A stretch of 64,000 nucleotides of DNA from Acidimicrobiales bacterium (lineage in GTDB: Bacteria > Actinomycetota > Acidimicrobiia > Acidimicrobiales > MedAcidi-G1): the NCBI GenBank assembly GCA_029245675.1, contig JAQWOV010000013.1, positions 48,734-112,733 of the forward strand, written 5' to 3'. A program made the position numbers and the translations under genes. Every line of letters begins with the position of its first letter. The stretch's first letter is position 1. Shown piece by piece: positions 1-7,658 of the stretch. The notes below the pieces were generated by a model. It made no database searches. It had not been told where the DNA came from and saw only the letters and a program-made list of their open reading frames with translations.

Positions 1-423
1 AACATCAACGGGTACTATTTGATCGACACCTTGGACGATGGCGTAGTTATTGAACATTCCTCCACTTGATGCACAAACTCCCATTGAAATAACCCACTTT
101 GGTTCCATCATTTGGTCATAGATTTGACGAAGTATTGGCGCCATTTTTTGTGAAACTCGCCCAGCTACGATCATCAAATCTGCTTGACGAGGTGAAGCCC
201 GAAAAACTTCCATTCCATATCTAGCTAGGTCATAATGTGCTGCCCCAGTTGCCATCATTTCAATGGCGCAGCAAGCGAGACCGAAAGTTGCCGGCCAGCA
301 ACTTCTTGCCCTCGACCACTTGACCAAGTCCTCTATACGAGCGGTAACAAAATTGTGTTCTAATCCTTCTAATCCATCAGACGCAATGTTGTTCGTGTCA
401 CCGAGAAGTGGAATTCGTGCCAT
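1..423 (-). CDS. nuoB: NADH-quinone oxidoreductase subunit B (5' part, continues past the left edge)
   Basis: This is the first 141 codons of NuoB, the complex I subunit that carries iron-sulfur cluster N2 and passes electrons to quinone at the membrane face. I translated it from the minus strand. The motif [16 protein letters not shown] holds the paired cysteines of the N2 site, and the later segment [18 protein letters not shown] is typical of the family. The ATG at 423-421 overlaps the nuoA stop codon by one base (TAATG), so the two are translationally coupled. The C-terminus and the rest of the nuo operon lie outside the window. The identification is firm. Confidence 0.95.
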   Translation of the reverse strand, partial: MARIPLLGDTNNIASDGLEGLEHNFVTARIEDLVKWSRARSCWPATFGLACCAIEMMATGAAHYDLARYGMEVFRASPRQADLMIVAGRVSQKMAPILRQIYDQMMEPKWVISMGVCASSGGMFNNYAIVQGVDQIVPVDV

Positions 424-926
424 TAGTTAGTCACCTCTTCATTTTCTGGTCGCCCTTCTAAGCCAACACGTCGCACTCCGGTTTCTTGTATGTGAACGAC
501 AGTGGACTGCGTAGTACGTTCTGTTGATATTTGACCTGATTGACCAGAATCGTATTGACTTCTTCGGATTGGACCCCATTCAAGAGCACCATTTCCGATG
601 AGATATATAAATGACTCAAATACTGCTACAGAGAAAATGAGGACTGCGACAAGACCCGATACTCCGAGTTCGCGATGCGCTAATGCCCATGGATAGAAAA
701 AAATGATTTCAATGTCAAAGACGATAAAGATCATTGCTACGAGGAAGAACCGAACTGGAAAACGTTCCGGATTATTTTTTGTTGGGACAATACCGCATTC
801 ATAGGGGGCGAGTTTCTTGTCATTTGGGTTCCGCGGAGCTAAAAGTTTTGTTGCTACAAAACTTAAGGCTGCAAATAAAAATGCAAGCACCCCTAGAGCT
901 AGTATTGGAAGATACTGACCGAGCAT
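423..926 (-). CDS. nuoA: NADH-quinone oxidoreductase subunit A
   Basis: NuoA is a small membrane subunit of complex I. The product has three membrane segments, and the loop [11 protein letters not shown] carries the conserved YECG motif of the family, followed by [18 protein letters not shown], which is also diagnostic. I chose the ATG at 926 (167 residues) over an upstream TTG at 953 because GGAGA lies seven bases before the ATG. The C-terminal tail after the last membrane segment is about 45 residues, hydrophilic, and longer than in most NuoA proteins. It follows the 336-residue membrane protein gene by 44 bases and overlaps nuoB by one base, so complex I appears to be co-transcribed with the upstream cytochrome b/Rieske genes. 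Confidence 0.95.
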   Translation of the reverse strand: MLGQYLPILALGVLAFLFAALSFVATKLLAPRNPNDKKLAPYECGIVPTKNNPERFPVRFFLVAMIFIVFDIEIIFFYPWALAHRELGVSGLVAVLIFSVAVFESFIYLIGNGALEWGPIRRSQYDSGQSGQISTERTTQSTVVHIQETGVRRVGLEGRPENEEVTN

Positions 927-970
927 TTCAGTTCTCCAAACCGTCGTCGACAATGGTGAGGGTCACCATC

Positions 971-1981
971 TCATTTCCCCGTTTTTTCAAACTCCTCACG
1001 TCGGGCCATGACTTCTTTATCCCGAACGTGAAGCCAATAACAGAGTGCTAAGAAGATGAAAAGAGATCCAATGGTCACCAGAGCTGGTCGAAGCCTTACG
1101 GCTCCAAGGTCTCTAATCATGATCACCGAAATAACTGGTTTATTTTCGTCCGCCACAGGCCTAGGAGGTGTTTCTCCAGGGGCTACTTTTTGATGAATTA
1201 CTTCTTGTAGCTGAACTATGCTGTAGCGCGTTGGATGAGTAAGTTGTGCTGAGCTTGTGATCCATTGAACGATTCTGTCAAGACGGTTTGGATTATCTTT
1301 CAGCGCGTCCTTGCCACCTCGGGTGTAAGCATCAAGCAGTTTAAAATCTGCGCTTGATGAAAAATTCAAAGAAGGATGCCCTAGAACATCGGCCACAGCT
1401 TGGGCTTGAGCATCTCCTGCAAGTGTTGTGGGAAGAAGTTTCCAGCCGTCTAAATCATTTAAACCTGCACCGGCAGTTACTTTAGGAGCAACTGCCGCTA
1501 GCTCTGATCTAGTGACGATTTCGTTCTTTAGCTGAACTGATGCTTGCAATTCAGCCAATTCGGTTTCAGATAAGTCAGGGTTTTCTTCTGCGCTTGGGAG
1601 AGTGTTGTATTCGGCTTGGGCGCGCGAGTCGCTGGAAGCCAAAACCAGTTCATAACCGGATTGCAAATCATCTGGGTTTGGTAGCAATCGTGCCTCTAGA
1701 AGACCACTTTGCCCGAGGTCACCTACATTAATATCAATTACTTGCCACGATGGACTTTCGCCTTTCCATCCTGTTCCATAAATCCACCAAGTGGCAGCGA
1801 GAATTGTCATCCATCCAAAAAAAGCTGCAGTTGAGATAAGTGTTCCCAGCCGTGTTCCTGAGTTAGTGGAGACAATAAGCCAAACTGAACCTAAAAGTAC
1901 GACTGAACCAGTCGCTACTGTCAAAATTCCCCGAATTTGAGGGTCCCAAGCGATTCCAGCCAATGAAATAAGTTCGCTCAT
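971..1981 (-). CDS. unknown membrane protein of the quinol:cytochrome c reductase operon
   Basis: I do not recognise this 336-residue protein as a member of a named family. It has two hydrophobic segments near the N-terminus (about residues 17-37 and 47-68, the second ending in the aromatic ATWWIYG). A polar domain of about 225 residues follows, then one more membrane segment (about 300-320) and a short basic tail. No haem, Fe-S or copper motif is visible. Its ATG overlaps the stop codon of the upstream dihaem cytochrome c (ATGA), and nuoA follows, so it is coupled to respiratory genes. A role as an accessory or assembly subunit of the reductase or of complex I is inference from position only. 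Confidence 0.8.
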   Translation of the reverse strand: MSELISLAGIAWDPQIRGILTVATGSVVLLGSVWLIVSTNSGTRLGTLISTAAFFGWMTILAATWWIYGTGWKGESPSWQVIDINVGDLGQSGLLEARLLPNPDDLQSGYELVLASSDSRAQAEYNTLPSAEENPDLSETELAELQASVQLKNEIVTRSELAAVAPKVTAGAGLNDLDGWKLLPTTLAGDAQAQAVADVLGHPSLNFSSSADFKLLDAYTRGGKDALKDNPNRLDRIVQWITSSAQLTHPTRYSIVQLQEVIHQKVAPGETPPRPVADENKPVISVIMIRDLGAVRLRPALVTIGSLFIFLALCYWLHVRDKEVMARREEFEKTGK

Positions 1982-3189
1982 CCAAGACTCCTCTCATACG
2001 CAACAATAGCTGCGATCTGTTCAGGGGTATAGATCTGACTATATGTAATTGAGGCCCCAGTTTCTCTGTCAGTTAAGTCATCATCGATCCTGCCGCCAAA
2101 CCCTGGCATACCGCCAGTTCCGATACGAGCGTTACCGTAACTTATACCCAATTCGGAACCGCTATGGATGAAACTTTCTTGGTCATTTGCGGTCGGGAAA
2201 TGTGCCGTTACACCATCAAGGCTTGGCCCAACTGCGCCTTTACCAGGTTGCCATCCTGTTAAGACTCCACTCTCTTCTAGTTTCGGCCATATTGTTAGCA
2301 ATTCTTCAGTGTTTTCAGCATCCACGGCTCCATAAGAGAACCCTGGGGTATGGCATCGGGCACAACTATTTGCACCTTGAGCTGCTGAATTATTGAACAA
2401 TAATTCTCCATAGTCCAAATAGTTTTCACTTTCTGGTTGAGATGCTTCTTCCAACCAAATTTCTACAGCTGTATCAATTTCTTCTGACGAAAGTTCAGGA
2501 TTTGAAGCCGCAACCATAACTCGTGCTCCCACTGCTAACCCAGAATTGACTTCCGTTATTATGTCTTCCTGATCTAATTGTATTGAACGTAAGTAGACCA
2601 CTAATTGATGAATTTGTTGTTCGGTAAGCGGGCCACCTCCTGGAAGTCCCCAAGCAGGCATTGGACTTCCTCCGCGTCCATAGTTCAGTATGTGTGTTAC
2701 TTCAGATTCATCAAATCTTGAAAGCACGGTGGTAAGTGCGGGCGCTTTCCAGTCAACCTGGGCGACAAATCCTCCATTGCTATCTGTAAGTGTGTAGGAG
2801 GTTAAGCCACCTACACCACCAGGTCCGTGACATCCTGCGCATGCTTCTTCGTATTCTGCAGCTCCGCGTTTTTCAAAACGTTTCACCCAACCATATTCAG
2901 CATTTTCTTGACGGGCAGGTTCCATCAGCCAATACAAAGGAAGAATGATGGATATTGCTGCCAATGTTACGAGAGACCAACCAAGATGAGAATCGAGTTT
3001 GCGTGTTTCGAGTTCATCATCGTCTGCATGTTGCTTACGATTTGCAGCAATTTCAATTTCTGAACCGATTTCTTTTTTACCAATACGGAAACTAAAAAGC
3101 AGATATACCAAGAATCCGACCGCGACGACAGATGCAATAACTACACCTATTGTTCTCTGGGTGCTTGCAGCGAGGATCATTTGGGACAT
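1978..3189 (-). CDS. membrane-anchored dihaem cytochrome c of the b6/Rieske complex
   Basis: This 403-residue protein has two N-terminal membrane segments (about 14-33 and 71-89) and two cytochrome c domains outside the membrane. The haem attachment motifs are CAGCH (117-121) and CARCH (276-280). Likely methionine ligands are M177 in SPMPAW and M361 in GGMPGFG. It lies directly after the Rieske gene and before the unknown 336-residue protein, with which it overlaps (ATGA). In actinobacterial reductases a dihaem cytochrome c (QcrC) replaces cytochrome c1 and passes electrons straight to the oxidase. This protein is the likely equivalent, although its two-helix anchor and large domain separation differ from classical QcrC. 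An in-frame ATG at 3180 is an alternative start. Confidence 0.9.
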   Translation of the reverse strand: MSQMILAASTQRTIGVVIASVVAVGFLVYLLFSFRIGKKEIGSEIEIAANRKQHADDDELETRKLDSHLGWSLVTLAAISIILPLYWLMEPARQENAEYGWVKRFEKRGAAEYEEACAGCHGPGGVGGLTSYTLTDSNGGFVAQVDWKAPALTTVLSRFDESEVTHILNYGRGGSPMPAWGLPGGGPLTEQQIHQLVVYLRSIQLDQEDIITEVNSGLAVGARVMVAASNPELSSEEIDTAVEIWLEEASQPESENYLDYGELLFNNSAAQGANSCARCHTPGFSYGAVDAENTEELLTIWPKLEESGVLTGWQPGKGAVGPSLDGVTAHFPTANDQESFIHSGSELGISYGNARIGTGGMPGFGGRIDDDLTDRETGASITYSQIYTPEQIAAIVAYERSLG

Positions 3190-3217
3190 TTGGTTTCTAA
3201 CTTCTCCTTAACAGCGA

Positions 3218-4084
3218 CTAGTGGTCGGCCTGGCCTATGCAGTTGGGTCCTTCAGCTTCTTGACCAGTTGTATTTACACCGATTGGCGGACCTTGAACAA
3301 TCATTCCTGTGTTTACAGTTAAAACTCCGTTGTCAACTGAAACTCCGAACCGGTCCATACCTCGGGGTGCTGGGCCGCCACGTTTTTCTCCAACTTGGTT
3401 GTACTGAGACCCATGGCATGGACATTCAAACCATTGGGAAGAAACGCAATTTGGTACTCGACAACCTAAATGTGGGCATTTCTGGTAGAGAGCTACAACT
3501 CCAGCTTCAAACCCTTGATCAACTCCAGCAGTCATACCGGGTAATTCTGCGGGAGAGTAAGTATTACGTGCCTTTTCGACAGCATTATTTGGGTAAGCAG
3601 TGATCCACATGCGGCCTTCTGGTTTGTAGAGAAAGCCATTATTCGAATCAATTTCAGCCAAAATTTCAACAATATTTCCAACTTTTATTTTTGCTCCGAA
3701 TCCGCTTACTCCTTGTGGCCATAGAAAGGCGATACAAGCGCCTCCGAATCCCGATAAACCAAACCCCATCATTCCAACAAGGCTGCGGTTAAAGAACTGA
3801 CGCCGTGTTACTCCAAGAGTTTGGGGATCTGGAGGAACAAATACCTCTTCTGGAGTTGACTCAACTACAGGTGCTGGTACTTCGTTGCGTGCGGCAACTG
3901 CTGCCGCCTCCACTTCACGCCCACTTGGTTGAGTAGGGATATCTGTTAAAACTGGATTGGATTTATCTCGTTGTCGAGCCTCTTTTGATAATCCTGTTGC
4001 AGCACGATCTCGACGTTTTGAAGCACCTACAAGAAGTACCGTTGAGAGAAGAACAAGAATAATTATGGCGATAGCAATAGCCAT
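3218..4084 (-). CDS. qcrA: Rieske 2Fe-2S protein of the quinol:cytochrome c reductase
   Basis: The Rieske protein moves electrons from quinol to cytochrome c. Cluster ligands are visible as CPHLGC (C203, H205) and CPCHGS (C221, H224), with C208 and C223 forming the usual disulfide. The first membrane helix is at residues 3-20. After a Pro/Glu-rich linker comes TRRQFF (93-98), a twin-arginine signal, then a second hydrophobic segment (103-122), which suggests Tat-dependent export of the folded cluster domain as in other actinobacteria. At 288 residues it is longer than a simple Rieske protein because of the extra N-terminal helix and linker. AAGGAG stands six bases before the ATG. Confidence 0.96.
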   Translation of the reverse strand: MAIAIAIIILVLLSTVLLVGASKRRDRAATGLSKEARQRDKSNPVLTDIPTQPSGREVEAAAVAARNEVPAPVVESTPEEVFVPPDPQTLGVTRRQFFNRSLVGMMGFGLSGFGGACIAFLWPQGVSGFGAKIKVGNIVEILAEIDSNNGFLYKPEGRMWITAYPNNAVEKARNTYSPAELPGMTAGVDQGFEAGVVALYQKCPHLGCRVPNCVSSQWFECPCHGSQYNQVGEKRGGPAPRGMDRFGVSVDNGVLTVNTGMIVQGPPIGVNTTGQEAEGPNCIGQADH

Positions 4085-4130
4085 GGTTATCTCCTTGTTC
4101 CTAGGTCAGTGTTAAGCATGTGTTTAGTTC

Positions 4131-4850
4131 TCATAGTTCGAAGAAAAGTCCGGCATCCCAAGGGAATACAAAGTTGAAACCAGGACCACGGAAAAATGAT
4201 CCAATCATCACTAACACTGCCCAAAACATTAAATGTACTGTCATGAGTGAGATGGCGAATTTACGGTCTTCTGGTCTTTTTGAAGGGTTTTTATCCATGT
4301 AGGGAGCCATGACCAAAAGGATGAGACCCATACCTGGAATTGTTACCCCAGCAACCATCGGGTGGAACATCGTCAAGAGTTCTTGGAGCCCAAGAAAGTA
4401 CCAAGGAGCTTTTGATGGGTTAGGTGTTTTATTAAAATCTGCCAGTTCTAGCAGTGGTGCATTAACAAAAATTGAGAACAAAAGAGTAAACAATGTAATA
4501 CCCAGTGCTGCGAGAAACTCAATTACTAGAAGATGCGGCCAGACATGGACTTTATCTACAGGAGTTGCTTTCGTATCCTGAATAGATCCTGATTTTACGA
4601 CGGCAAGTAACCGCTGAGTATTACCATCAGGTCCAGTTCCTAAACCTGGATCAGAAGATTCAACAGGTGCCGATTGATCTGATGCTGCTTTCCCTCGATC
4701 AAGAAGGTGCGCTGGAATCTTTTCATCTGTTGAAGAGGCTTCACCAGATGTAGTTGGTGCTTCTGATTCCGGAGATGAAGAACTCTCTCCCGCTGCTTTA
4801 GCGCGCGCTTCTTCCGCTCGTTTGCGTAGATGTTCAGGTATTTCCGTCAT
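4131..4850 (-). CDS. petD: cytochrome b subunit IV-like protein (C-terminal half of cytochrome b) with a repeated N-terminal motif
   Basis: This 239-residue protein is the separate C-terminal half of cytochrome b, as in b6f-type complexes. Three membrane helices occupy about 104-126, 157-182 and 210-230. The segment KAPWYFLGLQELLTMF is typical of subunit IV and lies near the quinol site. The first 95 residues are a hydrophilic Ser/Glu-rich extension with two copies of a short motif: IPEHLRKR (4-11) and IPAHLLDR (45-52). The same motif starts the membrane cytochrome c at 6871. It sits between petB and the Rieske gene in one operon. Family assignment is firm. The role of the extension is unknown. 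Confidence 0.92.
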   Translation of the reverse strand: MTEIPEHLRKRAEEARAKAAGESSSSPESEAPTTSGEASSTDEKIPAHLLDRGKAASDQSAPVESSDPGLGTGPDGNTQRLLAVVKSGSIQDTKATPVDKVHVWPHLLVIEFLAALGITLFTLLFSIFVNAPLLELADFNKTPNPSKAPWYFLGLQELLTMFHPMVAGVTIPGMGLILLVMAPYMDKNPSKRPEDRKFAISLMTVHLMFWAVLVMIGSFFRGPGFNFVFPWDAGLFFEL

Positions 4851-4863
4851 TTCATACCCCTAC

Positions 4864-5652
4864 CTACAGCGGACCTGAAATGCCGCCGTCCTTACGGACG
4901 CGCCAGAAATGGATAGCCAGGAAAATTACAAGTACAAAGGGCAACATCAATACGTGTAGTACATACCATCGAAGTAATGTATCTGTACCGATTTCTACGC
5001 CTCCTAGCAAAACAAAACGGACTTGTTCCCCGAAAACGGGAGTGAACCCCATCATGTTGGTTCCCACAGTCACTGCCCAAAGAGCCAACTGATCCCACGG
5101 TAGAAGATACCCAGTGAATGAAAGTAGAAGAGTTAACTGCAAGAGCATAACTCCAATAACCCAGTTGAATTCTCTTGGTGGCTTGTAGGCGCCATGATAG
5201 AAAACTCTTGCCATATGTAAGAAAACAGTAAGAACCATGAGGTGAGCTGCCCACCGGTGCATATTTCTTACTAATAGACCAAAGCCAACTGCGGTTTGAA
5301 GGATTTGTATATCGTCCCATGCTTGTGCGGCGGTAGGTCGATAAAAGAACATCAAGAAAATTCCTGTAACCGTCAGGAGGATGAACAAGAAGAAGCTAAG
5401 GCCACCAAGACACAGTGTGTAACTAACCTTTACCGCATGTCGCTTAACTTTGACTGGGTGGAGGTGATACATGACGCTATTCATGATCACGTAGGACCTG
5501 TTTCTTGGACTATCGCTATATCCCTTGCGGAAAATAGATCCTGGGCGGAAAATCGATGACCAAGCTTGGGAGTCCTGCATGCGGTCGCCTACTTGGCCAA
5601 GCCGCTCTTGAAGCGCTTGCCCTGCAGGCTTTTTACCGTTTTCTTCGCTCAC
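4864..5652 (-). CDS. petB: cytochrome b6-type subunit of quinol:cytochrome c reductase
   Basis: This 262-residue membrane protein is the four-helix, haem-binding half of cytochrome b. Haem ligands are H132 and H146 in one helix and H233 and H248 in another. The 14-residue gap in the second pair is the b6 spacing, not the bc1 spacing. C81, in CLGG, aligns with the cysteine that holds the extra haem ci (cn) in cytochrome b6. The protein begins with a GTG codon and has about 65 cytoplasmic residues before the first helix, more than usual for b6. It is followed 13 bases later by subunit IV. This marks the enzyme as a split b6-type complex, not the fused QcrB of most actinobacteria. Confidence 0.95.
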   Translation of the reverse strand: MSEENGKKPAGQALQERLGQVGDRMQDSQAWSSIFRPGSIFRKGYSDSPRNRSYVIMNSVMYHLHPVKVKRHAVKVSYTLCLGGLSFFLFILLTVTGIFLMFFYRPTAAQAWDDIQILQTAVGFGLLVRNMHRWAAHLMVLTVFLHMARVFYHGAYKPPREFNWVIGVMLLQLTLLLSFTGYLLPWDQLALWAVTVGTNMMGFTPVFGEQVRFVLLGGVEIGTDTLLRWYVLHVLMLPFVLVIFLAIHFWRVRKDGGISGPL

Positions 5653-5695
5653 CTTTTAACTCTTTCCCTACACTTAATAAATTTTTAGTTCTTCT

Positions 5696-6112
5696 TTATG
5701 CCAGTCTCATCCCATAGCCATATCCATGGCTATTTGTACGTTGATGAGCATCTCCCTCGGCTGAAGGTTCACCAACACGACCTAAGATAATAACTCCTGT
5801 TGGACAACGGTCTACACAAAGTGCACATCGTGTACAAGCATCATCATCAATAGTGAAAATTACATGGTCACTTGGATCATCACCAGGTTTTTCTGTCCCA
5901 ATTGACTCTGCAATTGCCTCAGTCTTAACCATGTGAATGCACTTCCATGGGCATATGTCGACACACCCTTCACACATAATGCATTCAGATTGGTCAATGT
6001 GAATAAATTGCTTAGGTTTTACTGCTTTTAGTAACCAATCCGCGTCAACTTCGCGTAAAACATAATCATCAATAAACTTTGGGTGGTCTGGGTTTGCGTC
6101 AACAGCGCTCAT
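5696..6112 (-). CDS. 2x[4Fe-4S] ferredoxin of the reductase operon
   Basis: The 138-residue protein has two complete four-cysteine cluster motifs, CIMCEGCVDICP (44-55) and CTRCALCVDRCP (93-104), separated by about 38 residues. It has no signal peptide or membrane helix, so it should be cytoplasmic. Its ATG overlaps the stop codon of the upstream small membrane protein (ATGA) and petB follows after 43 bases. A ferredoxin located inside a cytochrome b operon could pass electrons to the cytoplasmic (haem ci) side of cytochrome b, but that is inference. Length and long N- and C-terminal extensions separate it from small bacterial ferredoxins. Confidence 0.93.
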   Translation of the reverse strand: MSAVDANPDHPKFIDDYVLREVDADWLLKAVKPKQFIHIDQSECIMCEGCVDICPWKCIHMVKTEAIAESIGTEKPGDDPSDHVIFTIDDDACTRCALCVDRCPTGVIILGRVGEPSAEGDAHQRTNSHGYGYGMRLA

Positions 6113-6564
6113 GACCCCACTCCGTCTTTAATTAATGGTCTTCCGTATTCTGAAGTTGGTGCTGGTTCGTTCTTTTCTTGGCCTCTTTGTTGCCAAGCTC
6201 TCCACATCACTACATTTCCACCTAAAGCCACGAGATAGATGACTACGGCGACGATGTCACGAATCAGTTGATAGGTCGTAGTGAAAGGTAATGCCCACTC
6301 GACTACTCCTTGTTCTCCTGTCCAAAAGAGTTTTGGTCCGGCGATATATCGATCAGGCCGCCAGTTAAGTTCGCTGTCTGCCCAAACAAGCCATTGATGA
6401 GGGACAACTCCGTAAATCCACCAGAAGATAAAAAATACGTAGGTGGCAAAAAGCATAGCTTCGCCCCAAGTAAAGACTTTGTCTGCTGGACAGCGTTTTG
6501 TATACCAATTAATTCCGAGAGCCAAGAAAGCGGTAACAATGATGGATACGGCAAACGCGACCAT
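6109..6564 (-). CDS. small membrane protein heading the b6/Rieske-nuo operon
   Basis: This product of 151 residues is the first gene of the operon. I see three membrane segments: a start-proximal helix (about 3-17 from the ATG at 6564), an aromatic helix containing FATYVFFIFWWIYG, and one near VAVVIYLVALGGNVVMW. A TTG at 6588 would add eight residues, but GAGGGAG lies 11 bases before the ATG at 6564, which I prefer. The stop overlaps the ferredoxin ATG. I do not recognise a family. The pairing with a ferredoxin suggests a membrane anchor or electron-transfer partner for it, which is inference. A Rex-like operator lies 35 bases upstream. Confidence 0.8.
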   Translation of the reverse strand: MVAFAVSIIVTAFLALGINWYTKRCPADKVFTWGEAMLFATYVFFIFWWIYGVVPHQWLVWADSELNWRPDRYIAGPKLFWTGEQGVVEWALPFTTTYQLIRDIVAVVIYLVALGGNVVMWRAWQQRGQEKNEPAPTSEYGRPLIKDGVGS

Positions 6565-6598
6565 ATTATTTTCAGCTCCCTCAGTCAATTGATGGACT

Positions 6599-6616
6599 TA
6601 GTGAAATATTGCACAA
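6599..6616 (-). promoter_or_regulatory. candidate Rex operator upstream of the b6/Rieske-nuo operon
   Basis: Read on the minus strand the 18 bases are TTGTGCAATATTTCACTA. The Rex consensus known from Gram-positive bacteria is TTGTGAAATATTTCACAA, so 16 of 18 positions match. The site starts two bases after a TATAAA box, so a bound repressor would cover the transcription start. Rex is encoded in this window at 15853-16500. Confidence 0.7.
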
Positions 6617-6618
6617 AG

Positions 6619-6624
6619 TTTATA
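6619..6624 (-). promoter_or_regulatory. candidate -10 box of the b6/Rieske-nuo operon
   Basis: TATAAA on the minus strand, about 55 bases before the chosen start of the first gene and immediately upstream of the Rex-like palindrome. No convincing -35 box is visible at the standard distance, although TTGGTC occurs 15 bases upstream. Confidence 0.4.
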
Positions 6625-6870
6625 CCAACTAGCGTAACCGACCAATCGTTAACGCGGTGTGCTTCTTTTAAAGTTCCTACAATATTTTTTTCTAGCACTT
6701 AAAATATGGATTCGGCTATACCAGAGAGAGAATCTTCTGATATGAATTTATGTAAATCAATTTTACAAATCTATGAGTTATTGCACCATTTGTCTTAAGT
6801 CCGCCGCTACCCTGCCGAGAGTATTTAGTATTAATGTTTCCGAACCAGATCCGTCGCCTTGGAGGCCACG

Positions 6871-7611
6871 TTGACTGAAATACCCGAACATCTTCTAAAG
6901 CGTTCTAAAGCAGCACGCGGAGAAAAAACTGATTCTCCCGAACCCGCAAAAGAAGAGTCAGCAGCAAAGGCTGAATCTGAAGTTGTTGAAACAAAGTCAG
7001 AAGCTCCGCAAGTTGAATCTCCCCCAGAGCCTAAAGCTCCTTATGTTTCTTCTGCTAATAAACGTAAAAAGATTCCTTGGTGGGCAGCAAGCACACTTAT
7101 ATTTCTCCCTCTATGGGCGTACGTTTATGTTGGAACCCTTGAACGCCCACCAGAAGAGACATATGGACTCCTTGCCGTTGGTGAACAAATTTACTCTGCT
7201 CGATGCGCTTCATGTCATGGGGCAAACGGTGGAGGAGGAAGTGGGCCAGCCTTAAATAATGGAGAGTTGTTGGTAGTTTTCCCTTCAGTGGAAAGCCAAT
7301 ATGACTGGATTGTAAAAGGGTCTGACGGGTATGGCGTGGGTAACACCTACGGTGATCCTGCTGCGGGAAGAGTAGTGGGAGGCGGTATGCCGGGTTGGGG
7401 TGATGTATTAACTGCGGAAGAACTCATCGGTGTAGTTCTCTATGAACGTTCTAATCATGCAGATTCGGAAGAAGACACCGCTCTTGCAGAAGCAATTGAA
7501 TATGCCATTGAAGATGGCTCATTAATGCTTCCTGAATACTTCGACCCAATGTCTGCAACAATTGAGAGTTTGGAATCTTTGATGAGTCCTGTGGCGGACT
7601 ACAGCGAATAA
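6871..7611 (+). CDS. membrane-anchored monohaem cytochrome c with IPEHLLKR N-terminus
   Basis: I start this 246-residue protein at TTG 6871 because GGAGG (6861-6865) stands five bases before it; a TTG at 6859 would have the ribosome site inside the gene. This gives the N-terminus MTEIPEHLLKRS, nearly the same as MTEIPEHLRKR of the subunit IV protein at 4850. A Glu/Ala/Pro-rich cytoplasmic stretch follows, then one membrane helix (about 68-87) and a cytochrome c domain with CASCH (112-116) and a likely Met ligand at M173 (GGGMPGW). It is divergent from the b6/Rieske operon, with 306 bases between the two starts. It probably carries electrons between reductase and oxidase. Confidence 0.9.
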   Translation: MTEIPEHLLKRSKAARGEKTDSPEPAKEESAAKAESEVVETKSEAPQVESPPEPKAPYVSSANKRKKIPWWAASTLIFLPLWAYVYVGTLERPPEETYGLLAVGEQIYSARCASCHGANGGGGSGPALNNGELLVVFPSVESQYDWIVKGSDGYGVGNTYGDPAAGRVVGGGMPGWGDVLTAEELIGVVLYERSNHADSEEDTALAEAIEYAIEDGSLMLPEYFDPMSATIESLESLMSPVADYSE

Positions 7612-7658
7612 ATGATTACGCTCTTATAGAGCAAAACAATGAATGTTGAGTCTTTCTA

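Noticed and set aside
6859..6870. Upstream TTG start for the membrane cytochrome c
   Set aside because: GGAGG falls between this TTG and the next TTG at 6871 with correct spacing for the latter, and the latter gives the motif shared with subunit IV.
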